Shown: positions 44,078 through 52,900 of the stretch, in pieces | How positions within the stretch are numbered: position 1 is the stretch's first letter | Layout: every line of letters begins with the position of its first letter | From: Streptomyces spectabilis | Lineage (GTDB): Bacteria > Actinomycetota > Actinomycetes > Streptomycetales > Streptomycetaceae | DNA length: 64,000 nucleotides | NCBI RefSeq assembly: GCF_008704795.1 | Contig: NZ_CP023690.1 | Coordinates: 9,186,501-9,250,500 of the forward strand | Direction of reading: 5' to 3' | Translations under genes and position numbers: made by a program | The notes under the pieces: generated by a model | What the model saw: the letters and a program-made list of their open reading frames with translations, nothing else | Told to the model about the DNA's origin: nothing | Database searches by the model: none

Positions 44078-47000
44078 ATGCCACCCGGCCACGGGGACCC
44101 TTCGGCCGGGCGCCCGCGCGGGGTGCCGCCGCCCCGGCCACCTGGCGGCGAGCCGTCCGGCGGGGCCGCGCCGTCCGGCGGGGGTGTGCCGCCTGGTGGG
44201 GGTGAGTGGTCGCGTGGGGGTGTGTCGTCCGGTGGGGCTGTGCCTTCCGGGGGCGGTGAGTCGTCCGGCGGTGGTGTGCTGTCCGGCGGTGGTGTGTCGT
44301 CTGGTGGGGGTGAGTGGTCTGGTGGGGGTGTGTCGCTGGGTGGGGCTGCGCCGTCCGGCGGGGGTGTGACGCCCGGCGGTGGTGAATCGTCCTGTGGGGG
44401 TGAGTTGTCTGGTGAGGGTGTGCCGTCCGGCGGCGGTGAGCCGTCCACTGGGGGTGTGTCGCCCGGTGGGGCTGCGCCGAGCGGCGGTGGTGTGCTGTCC
44501 GGCGGTGGTGAATCGTCCTGTGGGGGTGAGTTGTCTGGTGAGGGTGTGTCGCCCGGTGAGGGTGTGCCGTCCGGCGGCGGTGAGCCGTCCACTGGGGGTG
44601 TGTCGCCGGGTGGGGATGCGTCGACCGGCGGTGGTGTGTCGTCCGGCGGTGGTGAATCGTCCCGTGGGGGTGAGCCGTTCGGCGGGGCTGCGCCGTTCGG
44701 CGGGGGTGTGCCGCCTAGTGGGGGTGAGTGGTCCTGTGGGGGTGATTCGCCCGGCGGGGATGTGTCGCCCGGTGAGGGTGTGCCGTCCGGCGGTGGTGAG
44801 TGGTCCTGTGGGGGTGATTCGCCCGGCGGGGATGTGTCGCCCGGTGAGGGTGGGCCGTCCAGCGGTGGTGAATCGTCCCGTGGGGGTGATTCGCCCGGTG
44901 AGGGTGTGCCGTTCGGCGGTGGTGAGTCGTCCCGCGGGGCTGCGCCGTCTGGCGGAGGGGTGTCGTCCCGCGGGGGTGTGGCGGCCGGCGGGGGCGTGGT
45001 GGACCGTGGCCGTGAGTCGTCTCCCGTGCTGCTCGGCCTGCTCGGTCGTCTTACCGGGCACGAGCTGTCCATCCACGAACTGCTCGACGCCGTCTGGCTC
45101 GCGGGACGCCTGCCCGCCGACGGGGACGCGCCCCTCGCCCGGGCGCTGTCCGGCACCGCCCTGCCCGCGCAGGGCCCCGGCCCTGCGGCGGAGCCCGCGC
45201 CCCCGGCCGACGCCCGCCCCGGGGACGGCGAACCCGCCGACGGCGGCAAGGCGCCGGGCACCCCGGCGCCACCCCCGCCACCGGCCCAGCTGCTCGGTGC
45301 CCTGCACGCGGCCGCGGCGGCCCGCAGCGCCCCCGAGTTCGCCCGGCTCGGAGCGGACGACCGGCTCCGGCCGGACGACGGCGCGCTCCCGGTGCGGGTG
45401 CCCGAGGAGAAGGCGCTGGGCGACGAGGAGCTGCGCTTCGGCCGGGCGCTGCGGCTCCTGAAGCAGCCCCAGCCGCACCCGCACCGGCGCGAGTTCGATG
45501 AGGCGGCCACGGCGGCGGCTCTCGCCGAGACCGGCCTGCCCGACGTGGTGACCCGGCCCGCGCGGCAGCGCTGGCTCGACCTGGTGCTGCTCATCGACGA
45601 CGGCATCTCGATGCTCCTGTGGCGGCGCCTCGCGACCGAGCTGCGCGCCCTCCTGGAGCGCCTCGGCGCGTTCCGCGGCATCCGGGTGCTCGGCCTGGAC
45701 ACACGCACCCGGCGGGCACCGCTGCTGCGCGCCCGCCCCTTCGACGCCAACTCCGCGCTGCTGTCCCCGGCGTCGGCCGTCGACCCCTCCGGCGGCACCC
45801 TCGTCCTGGTCATCAGCGACGGCGTCGGCGCCTGCTGGCGCGACGGGCGCATGCGCGGGGCGCTCGGCCGCTGGGCACGCCAGGGCCCGACCGCCATCCT
45901 GCACGCCCTGCCCGCCCATCTGTGGGGCGCCTCCGGCATCCGCTCCGAGCCCTGGCTGGTGACCACCCGGCGCCGGGGCGCCGCCAACGACACCTGGTAC
46001 GTGTCCGACCCGCTGCTGCCCTCCGGGCTCGGCGAGGACTTCACGGACATCCCCGTACCGGTTCTCGAACCGTACCCACCGGCCGTCGCCGCCTGGGCGC
46101 GGCTCGTGGCCTCGCCCGGCGCGAGCACGGAGCTGCCCCTGCTGGTCCCGTCGCACGCGCCGACGCCGCGCGGCCGGGCCGACACGCGGGGCTCCGACGC
46201 GGCCACCGCCGTCCTGCGGTTCCGGGACGCCGCGTCGCCGGAGGCCTTCCGGCTCGCCGCGCACCTCGCCGCCGTGTCACCCCTGACCGTGCCCGTGATG
46301 CGGCTGGTCCAGGCCGCGGTCCCCTGGCGGACGGACACCGCGCACCTCGCCGAGGTGTTCCTCGGCGGGCTCATGCAGCAGGTCGAACCGGCCGACGCGC
46401 GGCTGCCCGCGCCGCACCGCAGGTTCGGATTCGCCCGCGACGCCCAGGACATCCTCCTCGACACGGCGTCCCCGATCGACCTGCTGCGCACGACCAGGAC
46501 CGTCACCGAGCGCCTGCGCGCGCTCGTCGGCCGCTCACCGGACTTCCCCGCCTGGCTCGCGCACCCCTCCGGCACCAGCGAACTCCTGCCCGGCACCCGG
46601 CCGTTCGCCTGGCTCGAGGACCGGCTCCTGACCCACATCGGCGCCCGCCCCATGGCGGCGCCCGCCCCGAACGGGGCCGCGGCGCAGGAGGAGGTCCTGC
46701 TGCCCTCGGGGCTTGAGGCCGCCCCGTCCTGGCTGCCCCTGCGCCTTCAGGACCTGCACGCCCTGGGCCCCTACACGCTGCTGCGCCGGGACGGCGCCGG
46801 CGGCACGCCCACCGCGTACATCGGCGAGGACGAGGACGGACTGCAGGTCCTGCTGCGCGTCTCCTCCTCGTCCGCCTCGCCGGTGGCGCGCGAACTGCTC
46901 GACAACGAGCGGGCCGCGCTGCGCCGCATGGACGGCGCGTACGCCCCCGCCGTCGTGGCCAGCGACCTGCGCGACGTGCCCGTGCCCTGGCTGGCGCTTC

Positions 47001-48412
47001 GCCTGGACACCCTCGGCGACGGGCGGCCCGCGCCGACGCTGCGCGCGGTCCTCGACGCGGCCGGACCGCTGGCGGGCACCCCGCTGTTCCTGTGGCTCGG
47101 CTGGCACCTGACGCGGGCGGTGAGCCGCAGCCACCGCCGGGGCATCGTGCACGGCTCGCTGACGCCGGGCGCGGTCCTGGTGACCGAGTCGACCCTGCAC
47201 GTCATCAGCTGGACGTCGGCGCGCATCGACGGCGCCTGGAGCGCCTCGGTCTCGGCGATGCCGCCCGCATCGCCCTACCGGGCGCCCGAGGTGACGTACT
47301 GGGGCGAGTCCCGCATCACGGCCGGGGACGTGTACTCCCTGGGGGCCGTCCTGCTGCACGCCGCGACCGGCCGCGCGTGGCAGGGCTACGAGCACGACGC
47401 CCTGCGGCGCGACCCGTGGTTCGGGGACCTCGACGGGGAACTCGCCGACCTCCTCCTGCGCTGCGTCACCGCCGAACCGGAGAGCAGACCCACGGTGCGG
47501 GAGGTGGCGGACGCCCTCAGCGCCCGGCTGCCCGGCGCACAGCCGTGGGAGGAGGCCGACGACGCGCTCGCCCCCGAGACGCCGCAGGAGCGGCAGAGCG
47601 CGGACGAGCCGGAGGACGACGACAGCGAGACCTGGACGCGCACCATCCGGGCGCCCCTGAACAAGCCGCTGCGGATCGTCCTCGTCGGCGTCAAGGACGG
47701 CGCGGGCTGCACCACGACGACCATGATGCTGGGCGCCGTCCTCGCCGACCAGCGCCAGGAGCGGGTCCTCGCGATCGACGCCGACAAGCACGCGGGACGG
47801 CACGTGCGCATCGGCGGCCGCGTCTTCCGCGGCACGTTCGCGGGCCTGACCGATCTGGCGGCCTCCCTGCCGGAGGTGCGCCGCTTCGAGGACCTCAGCC
47901 TGTTCCTTTCGCCGCACCGCTCAGGACTGACGGTCCTCGCGAACGACTCGGTGTCGCGTCCTTCGGCGGGCGGCCAGTACACGGACCAGGACTTCCGCGA
48001 GGTGCTGTGGGCGACGCGCCCGTACTTCCGCCTCACCCTGATCGACTCCGACAAGCCCGTGTCACTGGTCCTGGAGCACGCCGACCGCGTCGTCATCGTC
48101 TCGCGCGCCGACCCCGCGGGCCTGACCCAGGCCCAGCAGACCATGGACCGTCTCGTCACCCTGAACCGCCCCGACCTGGTGGAGGAGGCCGTCGTGGTCC
48201 TCAACCACAGCCGCCCCGCCGCCGGTTGGACCCTCGACTCGGCCAGTGTGCGCGCCCTGCGCTCGCGCTGCCGCGGCCTGGTGACCGTCCCGCGCGACGG
48301 CCACCTCGCCATGGCCAGCACCGTCGAACTGTCCTGGCTTACCCCCGTCGCCTACAAGGCCTACCTGCGCCTCGCGGCGCTGCTCCTGGGGCGGCGGCCG
48401 ATGTTCCCCTGA
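44078..48412 (+). CDS. Giant SAV_2336/vWA, pseudokinase and MinD-like fusion protein with Gly-rich repeat
   Basis: The 1,444-residue protein has, in order: a Pro-rich start; a long Gly-rich hexapeptide repeat (about residues 20-310); and a SAV_2336 N-terminal-like segment (LLGRLTGHELSIHELLDAVW). A vWA-like domain with LVLLIDDGISM near residue 505, a helical region to about 860, and a protein-kinase-like domain (about 885-1150) follow. HGSLTP at His1025 lacks the HRD Asp, and no DFG is seen, so it is probably a pseudokinase. The C-terminal SIMIBI/MinD-like domain has KDGAGCTTTT at 1206-1215, with Cys1211 where a Walker A Lys normally sits. It likely forms the regulatory vWA partner of MoxR. 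Confidence 0.83.
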   Translation: MPPGHGDPSAGRPRGVPPPRPPGGEPSGGAAPSGGGVPPGGGEWSRGGVSSGGAVPSGGGESSGGGVLSGGGVSSGGGEWSGGGVSLGGAAPSGGGVTPGGGESSCGGELSGEGVPSGGGEPSTGGVSPGGAAPSGGGVLSGGGESSCGGELSGEGVSPGEGVPSGGGEPSTGGVSPGGDASTGGGVSSGGGESSRGGEPFGGAAPFGGGVPPSGGEWSCGGDSPGGDVSPGEGVPSGGGEWSCGGDSPGGDVSPGEGGPSSGGESSRGGDSPGEGVPFGGGESSRGAAPSGGGVSSRGGVAAGGGVVDRGRESSPVLLGLLGRLTGHELSIHELLDAVWLAGRLPADGDAPLARALSGTALPAQGPGPAAEPAPPADARPGDGEPADGGKAPGTPAPPPPPAQLLGALHAAAAARSAPEFARLGADDRLRPDDGALPVRVPEEKALGDEELRFGRALRLLKQPQPHPHRREFDEAATAAALAETGLPDVVTRPARQRWLDLVLLIDDGISMLLWRRLATELRALLERLGAFRGIRVLGLDTRTRRAPLLRARPFDANSALLSPASAVDPSGGTLVLVISDGVGACWRDGRMRGALGRWARQGPTAILHALPAHLWGASGIRSEPWLVTTRRRGAANDTWYVSDPLLPSGLGEDFTDIPVPVLEPYPPAVAAWARLVASPGASTELPLLVPSHAPTPRGRADTRGSDAATAVLRFRDAASPEAFRLAAHLAAVSPLTVPVMRLVQAAVPWRTDTAHLAEVFLGGLMQQVEPADARLPAPHRRFGFARDAQDILLDTASPIDLLRTTRTVTERLRALVGRSPDFPAWLAHPSGTSELLPGTRPFAWLEDRLLTHIGARPMAAPAPNGAAAQEEVLLPSGLEAAPSWLPLRLQDLHALGPYTLLRRDGAGGTPTAYIGEDEDGLQVLLRVSSSSASPVARELLDNERAALRRMDGAYAPAVVASDLRDVPVPWLALRLDTLGDGRPAPTLRAVLDAAGPLAGTPLFLWLGWHLTRAVSRSHRRGIVHGSLTPGAVLVTESTLHVISWTSARIDGAWSASVSAMPPASPYRAPEVTYWGESRITAGDVYSLGAVLLHAATGRAWQGYEHDALRRDPWFGDLDGELADLLLRCVTAEPESRPTVREVADALSARLPGAQPWEEADDALAPETPQERQSADEPEDDDSETWTRTIRAPLNKPLRIVLVGVKDGAGCTTTTMMLGAVLADQRQERVLAIDADKHAGRHVRIGGRVFRGTFAGLTDLAASLPEVRRFEDLSLFLSPHRSGLTVLANDSVSRPSAGGQYTDQDFREVLWATRPYFRLTLIDSDKPVSLVLEHADRVVIVSRADPAGLTQAQQTMDRLVTLNRPDLVEEAVVVLNHSRPAAGWTLDSASVRALRSRCRGLVTVPRDGHLAMASTVELSWLTPVAYKAYLRLAALLLGRRPMFP
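44141..45010 (+). repeat. 18-bp tandem repeat encoding Gly-rich hexapeptides
   Basis: About 48 units of 18 bp encode variants of Gly-Gly-Gly-[Val/Glu]-x-Ser, for example TCCGGCGGTGGTGTGCTG. Runs of three to five G on the coding strand are dense, while stop codons are absent in every frame, so long spurious frames appear on both strands. The repeat is inside the giant conflict-system gene and may vary in length between strains. Confidence 0.85.
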
Positions 48413-48432
48413 CGTGCGCGCCGCGGACGCGG

Positions 48433-48468
48433 GCGTGCCCGCCTCCGGATCCGAGGAGGCGGGCACGC
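48433..48468. terminator. Perfect 14-bp bidirectional hairpin
   Basis: GCGTGCCCGCCTCC (48433-48446) pairs exactly with GGAGGCGGGCACGC (48455-48468) across an 8-nt loop. It lies between the stop of the giant gene and that of the converging MMPL gene. Confidence 0.85.
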
Positions 48469-48482
48469 GGGGGGAGAGGGGG

Positions 48483-50714
48483 TCAGGGCACCGGCGTGGT
48501 CTCCACCCGCGGTGACTCCGCCGCCGGTACGGGCGCCGGGGCGGGACCGCGCTCACTGAGGCCGAAGCGGGTGTGGAAGGCGCGCAGGAAGCCGGGCGCG
48601 TACCAGGCCGAACCGCCGAGCAGACGCATCGCGGCGGGGACGAGCACGCCGCGGACGGCGATGGCGTCGATGAGGATGGCGAGCCCGCTGCCCAGGCCGA
48701 AGAGCTGCATGAAGCTGATCTCGGCCGTGCCGAAGGCGAAGAAGCTCACCGCGAGCAGGACGGCCGCCGCGCTGACGATGCGGCCGGTGTGCCCGAGGCC
48801 GTCGGCCACGGCGGACTCGTTGTCCTCGCCGAGGTCGTGGAGTTCCTTGATCCGGCTGGTGACGAACACCTCGTAGTCCATGGAGAGACCGAAGGCGACG
48901 CAGAACATCAGCACGGTCATCGACGTCTCCATCGGCTGCGGCGTGAAGCCGAGCAGGCCCGAGAGATGGCCGTCCTGGAAGATCCAGGTCATGACGCCGA
49001 TGGTCGCGCCCAGGCTGACCATGTTGAGGACCAGCGCCCGCAGCGGCTGCACGACGCTGCCGGTGAACAGGAACAGGAGCAGGAACGTGGTGACCGCGAT
49101 GAGGCCGATGGCGAGCGGGAGCCTGCCGCCGATGGAGTCGTTGGAGTCGACCAGTTCGGCGTCGGCCCCGCCCACCAGCGGGGCGGTCCCGGAGGGCGCG
49201 GCGGCCGTCCTGACCCCCTCGACCAGGTCCTTGGCCTCGTCCGACTTCGGCGTCAGGGAGGTCACCACGTTGAGCTGCTGCGCGGCGGGGCGGCCGAGCG
49301 CCGGATTGCCGGGGCCGGTCGCCTCGGACCGCCCGTCGGCGTACACCCCGGTGCTGGTCTCGACGCGGGCGACGCCTTCGAGGGCGGACAGCTTGACCGC
49401 GTAGGACGCCAACGGGTCCTGGTCCACGGGCTTGTTGATCACGACGTGCAGCGCGGCGGCGTCATTGCCGTCGAAGTTCTCCCGCAGGGCCGTCGAGACC
49501 TGGCGGCTCTGGGCGTCCTCGGGCAGAACGCGTTCGTCCGCCGTGCCGAAGGTGATGCCGAGCAGCGGCCTCGCCGCCGCGAGCAGCACCGCGAGCACGG
49601 GCAGGGCGGTCAGCGCGGGCCGCCGCATGACGGTACGGGCGAGACGCCCCCACACGGACGTCCCGGTTCCGGCGCGCCCCGGCTTGGCCCACGGCATCCG
49701 GCCGCGGTTGACCCGGTGCCCCAGGACGTTGAGCAGCGCCGGCATCACGAACAGCGTGGCGAGGGCCGCGATGAGGACGACCCCGACGCCGGAGTAGCCG
49801 AACGAGCGGAGGAAGTACTGCGGGAACACCATGAGCGCCGCCAGGGCGGCCGCCACCGTCGCGGCGGAGAACGCGACCGTACGGCCCGCGGTGCTCATCG
49901 TCTTGCGGACGGCGTCCTCCACGCTCGCCCCCGCCGCGAGCTGCTCACGGAACCGGCTGATCATCAACAGGGCGTAGTCGACGCCGAGTCCGAGGCCGAG
50001 CGCCGTCGTGAGGTTGATCGCGAAGACGGACACATCGGTGACGCTGCCGACGACGTACAGCTCCGCGAACACCCCCACGATGGCGATGAGCGCGATGACC
50101 AGCGGAAGGAGGGCGGAGACCACCGTCCCGAAGACGACGAGGAGCAGCAGGAGGATCAGCGGCACCGCGATGGTCTCCGCGAGGACGAGGTCCTCCTCGG
50201 TCTGCGGCCCCATCTCGTAGCTGACGCCCGCGCTGCCTCCGGCCTTGACCGTGAGCGTGTCCTCGTACGTGCCCGCGTACGCGTCGATGACGCCCTTGGC
50301 GTTGTCCTGCTGCTCCGCGTCGTGGCCCTTCACCCGGGCCAGCACGATGGCCTCGCGGCCGTCATCGGAGCGCAGGTCGGGGCTTTCGGCGTCCCAGTAC
50401 GAGACCACGTTGGTGAGGTCCCGCTCCTCCTTGAGGTCGGCCACCAGGGCCCGGCCGCTGCGCTCGGCGGCCGCGGAGTCGACGCGGCCGTCGGCGGCGC
50501 GGACCAGGAACACCAGGTTGGTCTCGCCGCCGAACTTCTCGTCGATGACGTCCCTGGCCCGGGAGGACTGGGAGGCCGGGTCGTCGAAGCCGCCGCCCAG
50601 CAGCTTCCCGAACGCACCCGCGCCGAGGGCGCCCATGAGGGCCACCACCAGGGTGGCGACGATGAGGACGAGCCGGGACCTGCGGATCGCCAGCTCGGCT
50701 ATGCGTTCGAACAC
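48483..50714 (-). CDS. MMPL-family RND transporter
   Basis: The 743-residue protein has the MMPL layout: one N-terminal helix, a periplasmic-like loop (about 45-165), a block of five or six helices (170-340), a further helix near 370, a large second loop and a second helix block (530-700). It includes FGLSMDYEVFVTSRI and GLGVDYALLMISRFREQL, with conserved Asp in the transmembrane helices for proton coupling. MMPL proteins export lipids or hydrophobic drugs. The GTG start has AAAGGAGAG upstream. It is divergent from a TetR gene that is its likely repressor. Confidence 0.9.
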   Translation of the reverse strand: MFERIAELAIRRSRLVLIVATLVVALMGALGAGAFGKLLGGGFDDPASQSSRARDVIDEKFGGETNLVFLVRAADGRVDSAAAERSGRALVADLKEERDLTNVVSYWDAESPDLRSDDGREAIVLARVKGHDAEQQDNAKGVIDAYAGTYEDTLTVKAGGSAGVSYEMGPQTEEDLVLAETIAVPLILLLLLVVFGTVVSALLPLVIALIAIVGVFAELYVVGSVTDVSVFAINLTTALGLGLGVDYALLMISRFREQLAAGASVEDAVRKTMSTAGRTVAFSAATVAAALAALMVFPQYFLRSFGYSGVGVVLIAALATLFVMPALLNVLGHRVNRGRMPWAKPGRAGTGTSVWGRLARTVMRRPALTALPVLAVLLAAARPLLGITFGTADERVLPEDAQSRQVSTALRENFDGNDAAALHVVINKPVDQDPLASYAVKLSALEGVARVETSTGVYADGRSEATGPGNPALGRPAAQQLNVVTSLTPKSDEAKDLVEGVRTAAAPSGTAPLVGGADAELVDSNDSIGGRLPLAIGLIAVTTFLLLFLFTGSVVQPLRALVLNMVSLGATIGVMTWIFQDGHLSGLLGFTPQPMETSMTVLMFCVAFGLSMDYEVFVTSRIKELHDLGEDNESAVADGLGHTGRIVSAAAVLLAVSFFAFGTAEISFMQLFGLGSGLAILIDAIAVRGVLVPAAMRLLGGSAWYAPGFLRAFHTRFGLSERGPAPAPVPAAESPRVETTPVP

Positions 50715-50876
50715 GCGCTCTCTCCTTTGCGTTTCTGCGGAGCGGGTGCGGTGTCGCACTCTTCGTCGCCGCAGGACGAAGGTATTGACCGGGAAGAAGA
50801 TTTGGCAGTGTTAGATTTTCCTCACAGCTCGAAGAACTTCCTTACGCTGTCGAGGACTTCGGCGTACGGTCGCCGC

Positions 50877-51626
50877 ATGACCGCTACGGACCCACTCGCC
50901 CCGGCCCGGCCCACCTTGCGCGAGCGGCGCCGGGCCGCGGCCACCCAGGAGATCCTGGAGGCCGCCGAGGCGCAGCTGAGCGAACACGGCCCCGCGGCCC
51001 TGTCCCTGCGAGCCGTCGCCCGGAGCCTCGGCATGACGGTGCAGGCGCTCTACCACTACTTCCCGAGCCGGGACGACCTCGTCACCGCCCTCATCGCCAA
51101 GGCGTACGACGACCTGGCCGCGGCCCTGCAGACCAGCCTCGACACGACCGCGGACGAGCCGGGCGCGCCGCCTCTGGTGGCCGTGGCCGGGGCCTACCGG
51201 CAGTGGGCCATCGACCACCCCGAGCGGTTCCAGCTCCTGTACGGCACGCCCCTGCGGTACTACGCGGCGCCTCCGGAGGGCCCCACCACCCAGGCCGTGC
51301 GCCGCATGGGCGCGATCTTCGAACGCGAGCTGTTCGGCGGTTTCACCACGGAGCAACTCGCCGCGGCCGACGTACCGGAGCTCTCGCCCGCGCTGCGGGA
51401 GGACCTGGAGCGGCTGCCCGCGGACGGTCTGGGGTCACTGCCGCCGCCCGCGGTCGCCCTCCTGATGAGCGCGTGGGGACAACTGCACGGCCTGGTCGTC
51501 CTGGAGGTGTTCGGGCACACCTCCTTCATCGGCGACCACCAGGCCGAGATCTTCCGCCTGGCGATGCGGAACCTGATCGAGGACCTGCGCCGCCGGATCC
51601 CGTCCCCGGCCGCGGACGTCAGGTGA
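50877..51626 (+). CDS. TetR/AcrR-family transcriptional regulator
   Basis: The 249-residue protein has an N-terminal TetR HTH (RRAAATQEILEAAEAQLSEHGPAALSLRAVARSLGMTVQALYHYFPSRDDLVTALIAKAYDDL) and a C-terminal WHG-type ligand domain. It is divergent from the MMPL exporter across 162 bp containing an A/T-rich stretch with TTGACC (50785-50790), so control of that exporter is the likely role. The ligand is unknown. The end overlaps the M4 protease gene by 8 bp. Confidence 0.9.
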   Translation: MTATDPLAPARPTLRERRRAAATQEILEAAEAQLSEHGPAALSLRAVARSLGMTVQALYHYFPSRDDLVTALIAKAYDDLAAALQTSLDTTADEPGAPPLVAVAGAYRQWAIDHPERFQLLYGTPLRYYAAPPEGPTTQAVRRMGAIFERELFGGFTTEQLAAADVPELSPALREDLERLPADGLGSLPPPAVALLMSAWGQLHGLVVLEVFGHTSFIGDHQAEIFRLAMRNLIEDLRRRIPSPAADVR

Positions 51627-52740
51627 CGTTGACGGCCGCCCAGGCGGCACCCACCGCGCGGTGCTCGGCGCTGTCCGTGCCGTACAGGGCGGCGGCCGCC
51701 GCGAGGGTCGCGGTGCGCGCGGAGCGGTAGGCGGTGGTGGACGTCATGTACAGGGTGAGCGCGCGGTACCAGATCCGCTCCGCGGCGGCCCGGCCGACGC
51801 CGCTGACGGGCTTGCCGTCGTACGTCGGGCTGTCATAGGAGACGCCGCCCACGACCTTCGGGCCGCTGCCCTCGGCGAGCAGGTAGAAGAAATGGTCGGC
51901 GGGGCCTGCGGAGTGGGCGGGCGGGAGCTGGCCGATGCCCGCGTACCAGTAGTCCTTGGACTGGCCGTCCCGTGAGGGGCGGTCCATGTGGCGCAGCGCG
52001 GTCCCGCCGGTGGTGTCGAGGCGCTCCCCGAAGAGGTAGTCGCCGGGGTCGGCGGGGTTGGCCGCGCGGAACTCCGCGGCGGCCGCGAAGACATCGCTCG
52101 TCGCCTCGTTGAGGCCGCCCGGCTCCCCGGAGAAGCCGAGCCCCGCGGTGGCCGCGGTGACGCCGTGGGTCAGCTCGTGCACGCCGACCTCGATGCGGAT
52201 CAGGGGCCGCGCGGGATTCGACGCGCCGTCGCCGTAGGTCACGCAGTTGGAGGCGGACTCGTAGAAGGCGTTGACGTAGTCGCGGCCGTAGTGCACGCGG
52301 CTGCACCCGCCCTTGCCGTCGCCGCGCACGCCCTTGCGGCCGTGGACGCCGAGGAAGTAGTCCCAGAACACCGCGTGGATGTAGTGCGCCGCGACGGCGT
52401 CGGACTGGCGGCCGCCCTCGCACCAGTCGTTGTCGTCGTCGGTCACCACGGTGCCGGACCCGCCGGTCCCGTTCTGCATGTCGTACGTCTTGTGGTTGCC
52501 GCGCTTCGGGTCGTTGAGCTCGTAGCGTCCGGTGGCCGGGTTGTACGTGGTGTCGAGCGGCACGCGCCCCACGTTCGTGCCGCAGCCGACCCCGGCCGCC
52601 GCGCGCGCCGCCGCCGGGCTCGCGCCGGCCAGGCCGCCCTGGACGACCGAGGCCGCGACGACGGCCGTGGCGAGCAGGAGCCGTGCTCCGGTGCGACGGG
52701 TGCGACGGGTGCGACGGCGGGAGGTGCGGGGCGGGGCCAT
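51619..52740 (-). CDS. M4-family metalloprotease without propeptide
   Basis: The 373-residue protein has a twin-arginine-rich, hydrophobic N-terminal signal. It then runs directly into a thermolysin-like domain: HELTH (His188, Glu189, His192) and the third ligand Glu in GGLNEATSD. A substrate-strand region DDNDWCEGGRQSDAVAAHYIHAVFWDYFLGVHGRKG precedes it. The usual long FTP/PepSY propeptide is missing, because the catalytic part starts within about 75 residues of the N-terminus. The AAGGAG ribosome site supports ATG 52740. It would be a secreted protease. Confidence 0.88.
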   Translation of the reverse strand: MAPPRTSRRRTRRTRRTGARLLLATAVVAASVVQGGLAGASPAAARAAAGVGCGTNVGRVPLDTTYNPATGRYELNDPKRGNHKTYDMQNGTGGSGTVVTDDDNDWCEGGRQSDAVAAHYIHAVFWDYFLGVHGRKGVRGDGKGGCSRVHYGRDYVNAFYESASNCVTYGDGASNPARPLIRIEVGVHELTHGVTAATAGLGFSGEPGGLNEATSDVFAAAAEFRAANPADPGDYLFGERLDTTGGTALRHMDRPSRDGQSKDYWYAGIGQLPPAHSAGPADHFFYLLAEGSGPKVVGGVSYDSPTYDGKPVSGVGRAAAERIWYRALTLYMTSTTAYRSARTATLAAAAALYGTDSAEHRAVGAAWAAVNVT

Positions 52741-52900
52741 GTCGGCTCCTTCCGGCGGCTGGTGCGCGGGGCGGGTGGGGGAGTGCGCCGGGACGAGCCT
52801 GCCAGGACGGCGGCGGATTGTCAGGAGCGCGACAAGCCATCGCCGTGCGATATGCCGCGCGCGATGCCGCCCCGGCGGCCGGACCACCGGCCCCCTTCGG

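Noticed and set aside
43444..46653. Leftward open frame of 1,069 codons and another of 789 codons over the Gly-rich repeat
   Set aside because: The repeat has no stop codon in any frame; these are Pro/Ser or Thr-rich antisense shadows of the giant gene, without domain similarity or a ribosome site.
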